Shown piece after piece: positions 17,263 through 26,785 of a stretch of 64,000 bases of DNA. Positions within the stretch are counted from its first letter, which is position 1, and the number at the start of each line of letters is the position of its first letter. The translations under genes were made by a program, and so were the position numbers. Origin of the DNA: G963676095 sp963676095 (GTDB lineage: Bacteria; Bacteroidota; Bacteroidia; Bacteroidales; Prolixibacteraceae); the NCBI GenBank assembly GCA_963676095.1, contig OY781040.1, positions 2,294,001-2,358,000 of the forward strand. Direction: 5' to 3'. The notes under the pieces are model-generated. The model saw only the letters and a list, made by a program, of their open reading frames with translations, had not been told where the DNA came from and made no database searches.

Positions 17263-18729
17263 ATGATTATTCGGAAACAATCTTTAAGTATTTGTCTCAT
17301 TTTTGGAATGCTATTTACCGCATGTTCTTCTACGAAAAAGATGCAGCAAGCTGACAAAAATCAGCTAAGTATGAACAATCAGTCAGGGCCTGTGGCCCGG
17401 CAGGGATCTTTTCAGGGAGGAATGCCTCCCGGTCCGCCACCCGATGGACAAGGTCGGAAAGGAATGCCCGGAGGGAAACCACCAGAAGGAGGAATGCCTC
17501 CTGGCGGCATGAACGGACAGTTTGATACGTCACTGATAAAAGGAATATTTATCGTGAATAACGGAACCCAGTCGAAAACAGGAGAAACGATAGAAGCCAG
17601 CGAAGAAAACCAGTCTGCTGTTGTAGCCTACAAACAAGCTAAAATAACCTTAAGCGAAAACAAGATTATAACTTCAGGTAACAGTACATCGAACGATCAA
17701 AGCAGCTTCCAGGGATTAAACGCGGCGGTTTTGAGCAGGGATGGAAGTGTCATAACAATGGACCACAATCTCGTCAAAACCACCGGAACAGGAGCCAACG
17801 CCATTTTTGCCTATGGAAAGAGCGTTATCTATTCTACGAACGATGTGATCGATTGTACAGCGGGGGGCGCACATGGTCTGATGGCCAGCGGCGGTGGTAC
17901 CATAGAAGCTAAAAACGTGAACATCATTACCCGGGGAGCAAACTCAGGGGCAGTTGCAACAGACAGGGGCAGTGGTATAATTACTGTAACCGGGGGAAAA
18001 ATAGAAGCAACAGGGACAGACTCTCCCGGCATTTATTCAACAGGGAAAATTACCGTATCAAATGCAGAAATAACGGCGACAGGCGCCGAAGTTGCGGTTA
18101 TAGAAGGGTCGAACTCCATTATTACCAATAACTGTAAGCTCATTTGCTCCTTTCACAATAAATGGGGAGTAATGATCTATCAGAGTTTCTCCGGTGATGC
18201 AGAGGGGGTCGACGGCCATTTCGAAATGAATGGCGGTTCGTTGGAATCGACCGACGAACAAGGCCCTCTCTTCTTTGTCACCAACTCGAACGCAAACATT
18301 TTTCTAAATAATGTAAGCATTAATGCCGCTTCAGGTATCCTGCTGGAAGCAAAGGCTGACCGGTGGGGACAAGAAAATTCGAATGGAGGGAAAGCCAACA
18401 TTTTCGCAGATAAACAAACCCTTAAGGGAGATTTAAATGCGGATAAAAACAGCCAGATCAATTTATCTTTAAAAAATCAGTCGGTTTTGACAGGAAGCAT
18501 CAATTCTGATCAAAAGGCCCAACTTGTTTCTGTAGAAATTGATCCATCATGTACATGGAACCTGACAAACGATTCATATGTGACAGCAATAACCATTTCC
18601 ATATCAGGAGACAAAATCACAAACATTAATGGGAACGGACATTCAGTCTATTACAAAGCGTCAGGAAATAAAACACTTGGAGGGAAAAAATATGCGCTGG
18701 AAAAAGGAGGTTATTTAATGCCTTATTAA
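17263..18729 (+). CDS. Lipoprotein with Gly/Pro/Met-rich linker and beta-helix-like repeats
   Basis: The frame opens at a TTG at 17203, but the ATG at 17263 gives a clean lipoprotein signal (LSICLIFGMLFTAC) and a 488-residue protein. Residues about 45-85 are a low-complexity linker rich in Gly, Pro and Met (GGMPPGPPPDG, GGMPPGGM). The rest is a run of short beta-rungs with N/G/T-rich turns (IEATGTDSPGIYSTGKITVSNAEITATGAEVAVIEG), as in right-handed beta-helix adhesins or carbohydrate-binding surface proteins. It should be anchored in the outer membrane. It faces the ABC permease gene at 18790 convergently across a shared terminator. No enzymatic motif is seen and the ligand is unknown. Confidence 0.78.
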   Translation: MIIRKQSLSICLIFGMLFTACSSTKKMQQADKNQLSMNNQSGPVARQGSFQGGMPPGPPPDGQGRKGMPGGKPPEGGMPPGGMNGQFDTSLIKGIFIVNNGTQSKTGETIEASEENQSAVVAYKQAKITLSENKIITSGNSTSNDQSSFQGLNAAVLSRDGSVITMDHNLVKTTGTGANAIFAYGKSVIYSTNDVIDCTAGGAHGLMASGGGTIEAKNVNIITRGANSGAVATDRGSGIITVTGGKIEATGTDSPGIYSTGKITVSNAEITATGAEVAVIEGSNSIITNNCKLICSFHNKWGVMIYQSFSGDAEGVDGHFEMNGGSLESTDEQGPLFFVTNSNANIFLNNVSINAASGILLEAKADRWGQENSNGGKANIFADKQTLKGDLNADKNSQINLSLKNQSVLTGSINSDQKAQLVSVEIDPSCTWNLTNDSYVTAITISISGDKITNINGNGHSVYYKASGNKTLGGKKYALEKGGYLMPY

Positions 18730-18749
18730 GCACAATTCTCAATCTTTTC

Positions 18750-18784
18750 ATCCCGGGCAGCCCTTTTCTGTCCGGGATTTTATA
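18750..18784. terminator. Rho-independent terminator between convergent genes
   Basis: The stem ATCCCGGGCAG / CTGTCCGGGAT (one G-U pair) has a 7-base loop and is followed by TTTTAT on the plus strand. It starts about 20 bases after the stop of the lipoprotein gene and just before the end of the minus-strand permease gene, so it can serve the plus-strand transcript best. Confidence 0.8.
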
Positions 18785-18789
18785 TCCTG

Positions 18790-21219
18790 CTATTCATACT
18801 GCAAAACGTCCCTGATATTCATCCGGGATACCCGAACCGCGAAGACAAGAATCACGAAAAACATGAATAAGGCCAGGACTGATACCGGTACCAAAAGAAA
18901 CCATGGCCCCAAATCGATATGATGGTTATATGCATCCAGGAACCAGTTTTTGTAGCCGTAAAACGATAACGGTACCGCGATGACCATAGCGACTATAAAC
19001 TGATACAAAAGCTGTCCGGATAAGCCATAGGAAACATCGCCTAACTCGGCACCCAAAGCTTTTCTGATCCCAAATTCTTTCATGTTTTGATTGATGGTGA
19101 TCAATATCAGCCCGGTAATACCGATCATAGCGATAAGGATAGCCAGAACGGAAAAGAGACTGAATACAGAGGCAAAGGTCCGGTCCGGTCTTAGGTCGAA
19201 CATCATTTTGTCATCGAGCGAGAAATACTGGAACGGCTGACCGGGGAAAACAGAAGTAAATACAGCACGCAGTTTCGGGACCAGGGACGAATAGGTTAGC
19301 GACGGACCTGATAGCCTGATCGTCATGAATGCCTTAGGTCGATCATTCAGCGTAATAATGGTCGGGACCGGTTCAGTTTTTACAGATTTATAATAAAAAT
19401 CGTCAACAACTCCCACAATTTGCCATTCCTGTCCGGAACTGGTTACCATCACTTTTCCGACAGCTTCTTCCGGGTCTGAATAGCCAAAGCGGTCAGCAGC
19501 CAGTTTATTCATCAGGATGGTCTGCTGGCCGAAGGTTTCATTTTTATAAAATTTTCTGCCGGCAACTACTTTTACCTTGTAAAAATCCATAAAATGATCG
19601 TCCGCAGCTATCTGAAAATAGGCCTTGTTGTCATTCCTGTCAAAGCCCTTTCTCCAACCCGAAAAAAAGTTATTTATCTCTTCTCCAGGAATATCCGACG
19701 AGAAAGTAAAATCGCCCACTTCCGGCATTTCCTTAATCCGGTCACGGAACAGTATGATCTTGTTCATTCGTTCTTCCTGAGTATCATCGGTACGCGGAGC
19801 CCTGACAACCAGCTTCGAATTATAGTCGATCCCCATATCCTTTTTCATCAGGAAAGATGCCTGACGAAAAGTAACGAACGTGCCGGAAAGCAGCACGATA
19901 GAAATGACAAACTGGAACGAGACCAGACTTTTCCGGAATGTCATTCCCTGCATGGAATTTTTAAACTTCCCTTTAAGCACCCTTACCGGTTTATACGAAG
20001 AAAGGATAAAGGCCGGATAAATACTCGACACCAGGATCCCCGCCAGAAAAATTAAAATTCCCGTCTTCAGGAATTCGGGATGACTGAATAAATTAAAATC
20101 CTTTATGCTTGTAACCCATCTAAAATACGGATTGACCAAAAAGAATAATCCAAAGGTAATGACCAGGCAAAACAGGTTAAATACAAACGCTTCAAAAATG
20201 AATTGCCCGGTAAGACTGACCTTCCTGGCCCCGTTAACTTTTCTGATCCCGATTTCACGAGCCCTTTCCATCGATTGGGCCGTTACGAGGTTGATATAGT
20301 TAATCCAGGCTACAATCAGAAGGAAAATGGCAAACCCATAAAGGATAGAAGTCATTTTTGCATTACCTGGCGGTTCTGTTTCATACTCGATATTCGAATG
20401 AAGGTGAATATCCGGTAAAGGTTGAAGAAAATACTCATCCCGGGAATCCCTGGCATCCAGGCTTTCCTTGTAATTTTCGGCGATCATTGCAGGGAAAGCC
20501 TTCTTACAGAAAGCCAGATAATCAACACCAGGGGCCAGCAGAATATACGTATGAAAAAGATCGTAGCCCCAATTGGCAGACAATTGAGGCCGGGAAGCAG
20601 TAAATGAAGAAAGAGAAAAAAGAAAGTCGGTCTGCAAATGAGAATTCGGAGGAATATCCCGGAAGATTGCCGTGACTGTATATTTTTCAGTACTGTTTAC
20701 AGTAAGTACTTTTCCGATTGGGTCGTCTTCTCCAAAATAGCGAATGGCAGCCCGATGCGAGATAGCCACTGTGCTGGGGTTTTTAAGACATGTCCCGTCT
20801 CCTTTCTCCAAGGGAATTGTAAACAAGTGAAAGATTGAATTCGTAGTATAATAGGTTTTCTCTTCATTGTACGAGACTTTATCGCCTGCTTTATTTTCAC
20901 AGGCAACCGTGATGTTGTACTTTCTCGAAATGACCATCCAGTCCTGCACTTCACTATAGTTGTCCTTCAGCCAGGCTCCTGTCGGGTAAAAGGAGTTAGC
21001 CGTTTTCCACTGAAGCTTCCCGTACTGATAACGGTCATAAACTACCCGGAAAACCCGGTCCCCGTTTTCATGATAATCATCAAAACTTCGCTCATAAAAT
21101 ACATATTCAAAAATAAACAGGGAACTAAGTATCCCCAGGCATAACCCCACTATATTAATGAGAGAGATAACCTTATGTTTTTTAAGGTTGCGAACAAAGA
21201 TCTTCAGGTAGTTTAGCAT
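18790..21219 (-). CDS. FtsX/MacB-type ABC transporter permease
   Basis: This is an 809-residue permease of the duplicated Bacteroidetes type. An N-terminal transmembrane helix (ISLINIVGLCLGILSSLFIF) is followed by a MacB-like periplasmic domain, three more helices with the conserved AQSMERAREIGIRKVNGA loop, a second periplasmic domain, and three C-terminal helices with the matching EFGIRKALGAELGDV coupling segment. Family members do not transport through the membrane but pass ATPase motion to periplasmic partners, acting on lipoproteins, peptides or cell-wall enzymes. No ATPase is encoded next to it; the MacB/LolD-like ATPase at 4565-5260 is a possible partner. A second permease of the same architecture lies 122 bases upstream on the same strand. 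Confidence 0.9.
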   Translation of the reverse strand: MLNYLKIFVRNLKKHKVISLINIVGLCLGILSSLFIFEYVFYERSFDDYHENGDRVFRVVYDRYQYGKLQWKTANSFYPTGAWLKDNYSEVQDWMVISRKYNITVACENKAGDKVSYNEEKTYYTTNSIFHLFTIPLEKGDGTCLKNPSTVAISHRAAIRYFGEDDPIGKVLTVNSTEKYTVTAIFRDIPPNSHLQTDFLFSLSSFTASRPQLSANWGYDLFHTYILLAPGVDYLAFCKKAFPAMIAENYKESLDARDSRDEYFLQPLPDIHLHSNIEYETEPPGNAKMTSILYGFAIFLLIVAWINYINLVTAQSMERAREIGIRKVNGARKVSLTGQFIFEAFVFNLFCLVITFGLFFLVNPYFRWVTSIKDFNLFSHPEFLKTGILIFLAGILVSSIYPAFILSSYKPVRVLKGKFKNSMQGMTFRKSLVSFQFVISIVLLSGTFVTFRQASFLMKKDMGIDYNSKLVVRAPRTDDTQEERMNKIILFRDRIKEMPEVGDFTFSSDIPGEEINNFFSGWRKGFDRNDNKAYFQIAADDHFMDFYKVKVVAGRKFYKNETFGQQTILMNKLAADRFGYSDPEEAVGKVMVTSSGQEWQIVGVVDDFYYKSVKTEPVPTIITLNDRPKAFMTIRLSGPSLTYSSLVPKLRAVFTSVFPGQPFQYFSLDDKMMFDLRPDRTFASVFSLFSVLAILIAMIGITGLILITINQNMKEFGIRKALGAELGDVSYGLSGQLLYQFIVAMVIAVPLSFYGYKNWFLDAYNHHIDLGPWFLLVPVSVLALFMFFVILVFAVRVSRMNIRDVLQYE

Positions 21220-21341
21220 TATCGGTCTGTTTGGTTTTATCTGAAAAAGCTGTCCATCAAAAAAAATTCTTTAACCTATTCACTTACAACAAACAACAGT
21301 CCACATCATCAAATTGCACATTACTAATTATTCATTGTTCA

Positions 21342-23681
21342 TTATTCGTACCGTAAAGCCTCCACGGGATTCCTCGTTGCAGCGTTCCAGCTTTGCAGGG
21401 TAACCGTAGAAATAACAGTGATTAGCATAATCATTCCAGACAGTAAAAAGATCCACCAACTGATTTCTGCTTTGTAAGCAAAATTTTCCAGCCATTTATG
21501 AACAAGGTACCAGGCCATCGGAACAGCCAGCACCAGAGACAAGGCAACCCAGACCAAAAATTCCCTGTTCATATAAATCAGAATATCAGAAACTTTTGCG
21601 CCATTTACTTTTCTGACTCCTATTTCTTTCGTCCTGTTCAGGCTAACCTGGAATATCTGTCCCAGGATCCCCATAAAAGTCAGGATCAATGCTATTATTG
21701 AAGTTATTCCTATAGCCTGGCCCAGTTGTTCATCCTTCCGGTACATCGCATCAAACTGTTCATCATAAAATGAATAAGTCATTGGTTCATCAGGGATAAA
21801 GTCCTTCCAGACCTGCCGTAGCCCGTCCATCTGCTGCCCCAGGTTCCCGGGAGTAAGCCTGACCGAGATATTAAAAAGGTCGCCATGCCGGTCAGGTGCC
21901 CAAGCTAAGAGGCAAACAGGCTGTATTTTCGAATGCATCGATTCGACATGAAAATCCTTGACCACTCCGACAACCTGATACCCTCCTTCGCGTCCGTTAT
22001 TAAACCGTTTTCCTTCAAAACCGGTCCATTCATTTTGCCGTAATGCTTCTTCATTTATAATACATGAAACACCCATATCTCCAGAAAGGAATCTTCTCCC
22101 TGCCTGCATTTTCAGCCCCATTGTTTCAGTGAAATCTTCATCTACATACAGGCACTTGAACATCGGATGTCCTTTCCCATCGCCCATTGTAAGATTAATT
22201 TCCCCGGGAACCCCGCGGCTCAGGGACGCACTTCTGCAGAAGGATAATTCTTCCAGTTTTTGTTTAAAAGCATCCTGTTCCTTAAATCCAAAAGGAAACT
22301 TCAGACGGACCAGCCGCTCTTTGTCAAAACCAAGGTCCGCATGTTCCGCATATGAAATCTGCCTGTAGAGAGAAAGGACCATAATCATCAGCACGATGGA
22401 TGCCGTAAGTTGAAACATGGTAAGGATATGGCGTCCGGATTTCTGATTTCCGGATGTTTTCATTTTCCCGAGAAATGAGCTTGTATTAAACCCTGACAAG
22501 ACAGCGAGGGGTGCAATACTGTTAATTAAAATAATCACGAACGTAATACCCAGCCAAACAAGAATCATGACGGGACGAAAGAGCCACTCTGCCTCCAGTT
22601 GCCGTTCATACAAACGGTTTGCAAGCGGCAGGAAGCACCAGCACAGTCCAAATGCAATCAGAATGGCAATCAATATACTTAAGGAAGATTCTGCAATAGA
22701 ATAGCCTAATAAATTCGTATAGCTCGCACCATTGATCTTTTTTATCCCGACCTCTTTCAATTTCTTAAACTGAACTGAAATGTAAAAATTCAGGAAGTTG
22801 ATGACTGATAAGACCAAAACGACAAGTCCAACGGAAAAGAAAATTAACAGAAGTGAAAAGTTCCCTGTAAGATTTCCATTTCCATCCATCGGTACAGAAA
22901 GATAAATAGCTGTTAATTTTTGCAAGGCAATTGCCTTTATTTCAGGGTGGTTTTTAGGTATATCCGCATTCATTTTCCCTCCAAGAGCGGCAATATCTGT
23001 TCCCGGACGAAGCAGCAGGAAATGGCTCATAGGGTCCCAGCACCGTCCATTGTCACAACTCGTGGATAACCTGAAATCCGGGTTATCTGCATTGAGAAGA
23101 ACTTTGCCCTGTATTCCGGAATGTTTGGGAAAGTCTTCAATAACAGCTGTAATTTGTCCCTTCTGGTAATCGAAAACAGTGATCGGTTTTCCCAGGGGGT
23201 CCTCTCCGGGAAATAAAATACCGGCTATCGATTTGGTAATTACAACCGATTCCTTCCCTTCAAACGGATGTTTTCCCAAAGACATGATAATCCGGACAGG
23301 GAACACGTTGAAGAAATCGTTCGATGTAGAGATCAGACCGGTAAATCGGGTAAAACGGGTTTCGCTTTTCGCCGAAATCCCGGCTCTGTTAAACTGGTCT
23401 GCAAAGCAGGCAGCCCTGACTTCGGGATAATCTGTCTTAAAATTCTGATTGATGGCAACATCAAGTCCACAATTGTTTTCTGCAGGATCGTACACCCGGA
23501 CTATGTTTCTGAAACCAGGGAAACAACGGTCCATCCTTAGTTCATTGTAGATGAACAAGGCAATATAAAGACAAACAGCAAAACCCACGGAGAAACCGGT
23601 AATAACAAGGATGCTGTACAACTTATTTCTCCGCAGGTTCCTGATAGCTAATTTAATATTATGAACATTCATTTTAAGCAT
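21342..23681 (-). CDS. FtsX/MacB-type ABC transporter permease (second copy)
   Basis: This is a 779-residue permease with the same two-half architecture as its downstream neighbour: an N-terminal helix (YSILVITGFSVGFAVCLYIALFI), a MacB-like periplasmic domain, the KKLKEVGIKKINGASYTNL coupling loop, a second periplasmic domain and the C-terminal TKEIGVRKVNGAKVSDI segment. The start at 23681 is supported by AGGGGTG about 8 bases upstream; a second ATG lies 9 bases further in. The two permeases are diverged in sequence, so this is not a recent duplication. They may form a heterodimer. No ATPase is adjacent. Confidence 0.9.
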   Translation of the reverse strand: MLKMNVHNIKLAIRNLRRNKLYSILVITGFSVGFAVCLYIALFIYNELRMDRCFPGFRNIVRVYDPAENNCGLDVAINQNFKTDYPEVRAACFADQFNRAGISAKSETRFTRFTGLISTSNDFFNVFPVRIIMSLGKHPFEGKESVVITKSIAGILFPGEDPLGKPITVFDYQKGQITAVIEDFPKHSGIQGKVLLNADNPDFRLSTSCDNGRCWDPMSHFLLLRPGTDIAALGGKMNADIPKNHPEIKAIALQKLTAIYLSVPMDGNGNLTGNFSLLLIFFSVGLVVLVLSVINFLNFYISVQFKKLKEVGIKKINGASYTNLLGYSIAESSLSILIAILIAFGLCWCFLPLANRLYERQLEAEWLFRPVMILVWLGITFVIILINSIAPLAVLSGFNTSSFLGKMKTSGNQKSGRHILTMFQLTASIVLMIMVLSLYRQISYAEHADLGFDKERLVRLKFPFGFKEQDAFKQKLEELSFCRSASLSRGVPGEINLTMGDGKGHPMFKCLYVDEDFTETMGLKMQAGRRFLSGDMGVSCIINEEALRQNEWTGFEGKRFNNGREGGYQVVGVVKDFHVESMHSKIQPVCLLAWAPDRHGDLFNISVRLTPGNLGQQMDGLRQVWKDFIPDEPMTYSFYDEQFDAMYRKDEQLGQAIGITSIIALILTFMGILGQIFQVSLNRTKEIGVRKVNGAKVSDILIYMNREFLVWVALSLVLAVPMAWYLVHKWLENFAYKAEISWWIFLLSGMIMLITVISTVTLQSWNAATRNPVEALRYE

Positions 23682-23917
23682 GGTTTACACCCCTAAGAGG
23701 GTCTGAAATACTGATAGCCTGTATTTCAAAAAAGATGCCTTTAACGCAAATAACAGAATAACAGACACATGAAACCTAAGTCCATTTAACTTGTGTCCAT
23801 TTTTTTGACAAAAAATGTATAAAAATATTACAACTGGCTACTCTCTGCGGCTACATCGACAGAAATCCATGCGGACTTTCTGGTTATATCAAAACTTATG
23901 AAACAGATTGAATTAAA

Positions 23918-24943
23918 TTAATGCCACCCGGCTTTGTCTTTCCAATATTTTCTGAACTTATCCTGACTGATGATGCCGACAGGACCTTCCACAATCCCTC
24001 CTTCACCATGGGTATCGAGTACCCTTACCTCAATCACGTTTTCCTGGCCAGGCTTAAAAAGCCCGGGAGGTAAAAAATAATTACGGAATTCGCGGTAGTA
24101 GTCCCCCGCCTGACGGGAGTCGTATCCGCCGGTTTGCCCGACAAGCTGCCCATTAATAACAAGCTGGTCAACATCGTCAATACGGCCGGCAAGAAAAACC
24201 AGCCTTTGCGCAGCCAGTTCTTTGGGAATCCTGACTTTCATTGTGTAAACGGCATAGCCGTCGTAATTGAAAAAGCCCTGGTTTTCCCAGGCACCAGGGA
24301 CATGAATACCGACTGCTTCTTCGGGATCATATTGCTTTCCTTTATTAAACTGCCATTCCCCGTCCAAATCGATATCAAAAGGAGGAATAATCCCCGTGGA
24401 CTTTATTTTTACGTCACCGGAAACAATACCACCAGACAATTGAGAGTCATAAACCCGTACGGCAATGTCGTTATCCGTTCCGGGCTTCAGCAAATTACTC
24501 GGGATTTGATATTGTCTCAATGCGTTGTATGCCGACACACTATGAGGCGGAAAAGTTCCTGATTGTCCGATTTTTTTTCCGTTAAAATAGACCTCATCAG
24601 CATCGTCAATATAACCTAACTGGAGCACCAGGATATGGTCCTTCCATTCCTTCGGAACAGAAACAGAAGTCCGGTACCAGGCAAAGCCGTCGTATCCCTG
24701 AAAGCCACAGTCTTCCCACCGGGCAGGGACACGGATGCTCCCCCAGTCGTGGTCGTCATACCTGGGAGAAGCCCATTCCATCTCATCTCCAATCCGGAAT
24801 TTCCAGTATCCTTTCAGGCTGATTTCGTCAGGAACAAAATCATTATTTTTTCCAAGAACCTGCAAGGATATCCCGGTAATCATAGTTATCAGCAACCATT
24901 TGGCCGCTCTGGAAAACCTATTATTTTGCACAATCTCTTCCAT
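23918..24943 (-). CDS. Exported protein made of two GH2-type sugar-binding sandwiches, no catalytic domain
   Basis: This is a 341-residue protein with an N-terminal hydrophobic export signal. It consists of two tandem copies of the GH2 N-terminal galactose-binding-like fold. Copy 1 (about 38-180) has LKGYWKFRIGD, WEDCGFQGYDGFAWYR, DDADEVYFNGKKIGQSG and VRVYDSQLSGGIVSG. Copy 2 (about 188-325) has LDGEWQFNKG, WENQGFFNYDGYAVY, DDVDQLVINGQLVGQTG and VRVLDTHGEGGIVEG. The TIM barrel of a true GH2 enzyme is absent. It is 5 bases downstream of a paralogue with the same layout. It most likely binds carbohydrate at the surface or in the periplasm, or complements an enzyme encoded elsewhere. Confidence 0.8.
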   Translation of the reverse strand: MEEIVQNNRFSRAAKWLLITMITGISLQVLGKNNDFVPDEISLKGYWKFRIGDEMEWASPRYDDHDWGSIRVPARWEDCGFQGYDGFAWYRTSVSVPKEWKDHILVLQLGYIDDADEVYFNGKKIGQSGTFPPHSVSAYNALRQYQIPSNLLKPGTDNDIAVRVYDSQLSGGIVSGDVKIKSTGIIPPFDIDLDGEWQFNKGKQYDPEEAVGIHVPGAWENQGFFNYDGYAVYTMKVRIPKELAAQRLVFLAGRIDDVDQLVINGQLVGQTGGYDSRQAGDYYREFRNYFLPPGLFKPGQENVIEVRVLDTHGEGGIVEGPVGIISQDKFRKYWKDKAGWH

Positions 24944-24948
24944 ACTTA

Positions 24949-26031
24949 TCAGTCAAACAGGTGAATCAGGTCCCAAAAGGAAAAATTCCACGAATCATTG
25001 CGTTCTTTCTGACGCCTCTCAGCCAGTCTGCGGGCTGCTTCATAGGTAACAATTCCGACAGGGCCTTCATAAATCCCGCCCACGCCATGCGTATCATTCA
25101 CCTCAACCGATATAAGATTTTTACTTCTCATCAGGCCTCCAGGGATACGGTAAATCCGGAATATTTTATAAGCATCATTCTTCCTGAACATGGAATATTG
25201 TTTCATCTCTTCAACACGACCAATCATTTTACCATTCAGAAAAACTTTATCAAAATCGTCGATCTTACCCAAAACCAGAAAAAGATCCTGACCTTGAAGC
25301 GAAGCCGGAGCTGTAAAATGTTTACGGTAATAAGCTATACCATCATAATATTTATAGCCCTGGCTTTCCCACGTGGCAGGAACATATATTTCTTTCCAGG
25401 AAGAATCATTCAAAGTCGGAGAATTCATATCTCCCAGATCATGTATCGAAAATTTCCACATGCCGCTCAGGTTTATACTCAGAAGGGCCAGTTCCCGGTC
25501 GTCATAAAGCCCGATGCGTCCGCCCCGGACAATCCCGCCTTCCCTTTGCTCGTCATAGACCCTGACAGCGATCACATTTCCGGTTTTCATCAATAGAGAG
25601 ACAGGGACCTTGTAACAGCGTTCCGTATCGTAGGCAGACTGATAGTGAGGAAAAAAATCGCCGGTCTGCCCGATCTTCTGTCCATTGATAAATACTTCAT
25701 CCACATCGTCGATGCGGCCAAGAAATAAAGTCACATAGTCCAGATCCGGCATCGTCCGGATGTCAAAGGCCAAACGATACCACGCATAGCCGTTATACCC
25801 TTGGTATGACTGGTTTTCCCAGCTTCCCGGCACGTACAGGTGGTCCCAGTCGCGGGTATCAGTTTTTGGATCTGCCCAGGCAGGATCATCGCCGACTGTA
25901 AACTGCCACTGTCCTCTCATGTCGACAATTAAATGCCAGTCTGCGGCTTCCAGTTCAGGTGAGCGCAGAAACAGCAGACATGGCATAATTACAATTAAAA
26001 CCTTTACGATTGTCATGAAAAAAAAACGCAT
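24949..26031 (-). CDS. Paralogous double GH2-type sugar-binding sandwich protein
   Basis: This is a 360-residue exported protein (signal MTIVKVLIVIMPCLLFL) with the same two-sandwich layout as 23918-24943. Copy 1 has DMRGQWQFTVGD, WENQSYQGYNGYAWYR, DDVDEVFINGQKIGQTG and VRVYDEQREGGIVRG. Copy 2 has LSGMWKFSIHD, WESQGYKYYDGIAYYR, DDFDKVFLNGKMIGRVE and VEVNDTHGVGGIYEG. No catalytic domain follows. The pair is probably one operon, with this gene first. The repeated YDG-x-AWYR and NGxxIGQ elements are the usual sugar-facing loops of GH2 sandwiches. Confidence 0.8.
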   Translation of the reverse strand: MRFFFMTIVKVLIVIMPCLLFLRSPELEAADWHLIVDMRGQWQFTVGDDPAWADPKTDTRDWDHLYVPGSWENQSYQGYNGYAWYRLAFDIRTMPDLDYVTLFLGRIDDVDEVFINGQKIGQTGDFFPHYQSAYDTERCYKVPVSLLMKTGNVIAVRVYDEQREGGIVRGGRIGLYDDRELALLSINLSGMWKFSIHDLGDMNSPTLNDSSWKEIYVPATWESQGYKYYDGIAYYRKHFTAPASLQGQDLFLVLGKIDDFDKVFLNGKMIGRVEEMKQYSMFRKNDAYKIFRIYRIPGGLMRSKNLISVEVNDTHGVGGIYEGPVGIVTYEAARRLAERRQKERNDSWNFSFWDLIHLFD

Positions 26032-26128
26032 TTTGTGACTTATTAAACCAACAGTATAAATTCAGTCTTTATCTACCAGACATTCTTGATAAGAGAACCC
26101 TGCTGACAAAGTGCGAACAGAGAGAGTA

Positions 26129-26494
26129 CTACCAGGCCCTGTACTTTATTCTTACGCTAACCCCAAAAACCTTACCGACCAATACCGCATCTGTTCTTAT
26201 CCTTTTATCTGCCAAAACGTACTTTGCGTACTTGATAGCGTCCTCGCTATCGCCTTTTACCCTTACCATGTTCAGATTCTGATAATCATCCACAGTGAAA
26301 ATAATCTGAACGTATTCATCAAATTTATTAATTTCATTCCGATAAAAATAATTATCGTAATGATTCATTTCATCCGTGAACATCTTTCTTACCGTTTGGG
26401 AGATATTCTTCCTGGCTTCCTGTTCTGTCGGAGTACCGGCCTGTACAAAACCCACCATGCATACGAGCAGCATTGTTGCTAAAATTGTTTTCAT
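26129..26494 (-). CDS. Small exported protein of unknown function
   Basis: The start at 26494 (MKTILATMLLVCMVGF) is preferred over 26542 because it gives a signal peptide directly, for a 121-residue protein. The mature part is charged and starts with a helix (ARKNISQTVRKMF), followed by beta-strands with FDEYVQIIFTVDDYQNLNMVRVKGDSEDAIKYAKYVL. The alternation resembles the small TonB-C-like or secretin-like alpha/beta folds common in Bacteroidetes periplasmic proteins, but no family is certain. A -7 box lies upstream. Confidence 0.7.
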   Translation of the reverse strand: MKTILATMLLVCMVGFVQAGTPTEQEARKNISQTVRKMFTDEMNHYDNYFYRNEINKFDEYVQIIFTVDDYQNLNMVRVKGDSEDAIKYAKYVLADKRIRTDAVLVGKVFGVSVRIKYRAW

Positions 26495-26598
26495 TTTTTC
26501 TGTTGTTTTAGTTCTGTTTTTCTGTTGTTTTATTGTTTCCATGCAGCATGAAGTTGGTTATAAGTAAAACCAATTATGGTTCGTTTCATATAACACTA

Positions 26599-26606
26599 CA
26601 AAACTA
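26599..26606 (-). promoter_or_regulatory. -7 box upstream of the small exported protein
   Basis: TAGTTTTG on the minus strand fits TAnnTTTG. It lies about 105 bases before the chosen start at 26494. A TTG that could act as the -33 element is 23 bases upstream, which is longer than usual. Confidence 0.4.
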
Positions 26607-26785
26607 AAGCACAGGTATAACCTGATTGTCAAGAATATGTAACAAGATGTCAGGAATTGTCACAAAATGTCACAGACCCGGATTTGTTTGACAGGAGCTG
26701 ATTTCCTGATCGCGTATTTAAGAATGAAAACAGGATAACGGGGAAAATAACATTTCCCTTGTCGATGAGAAGATTACGATACTTT

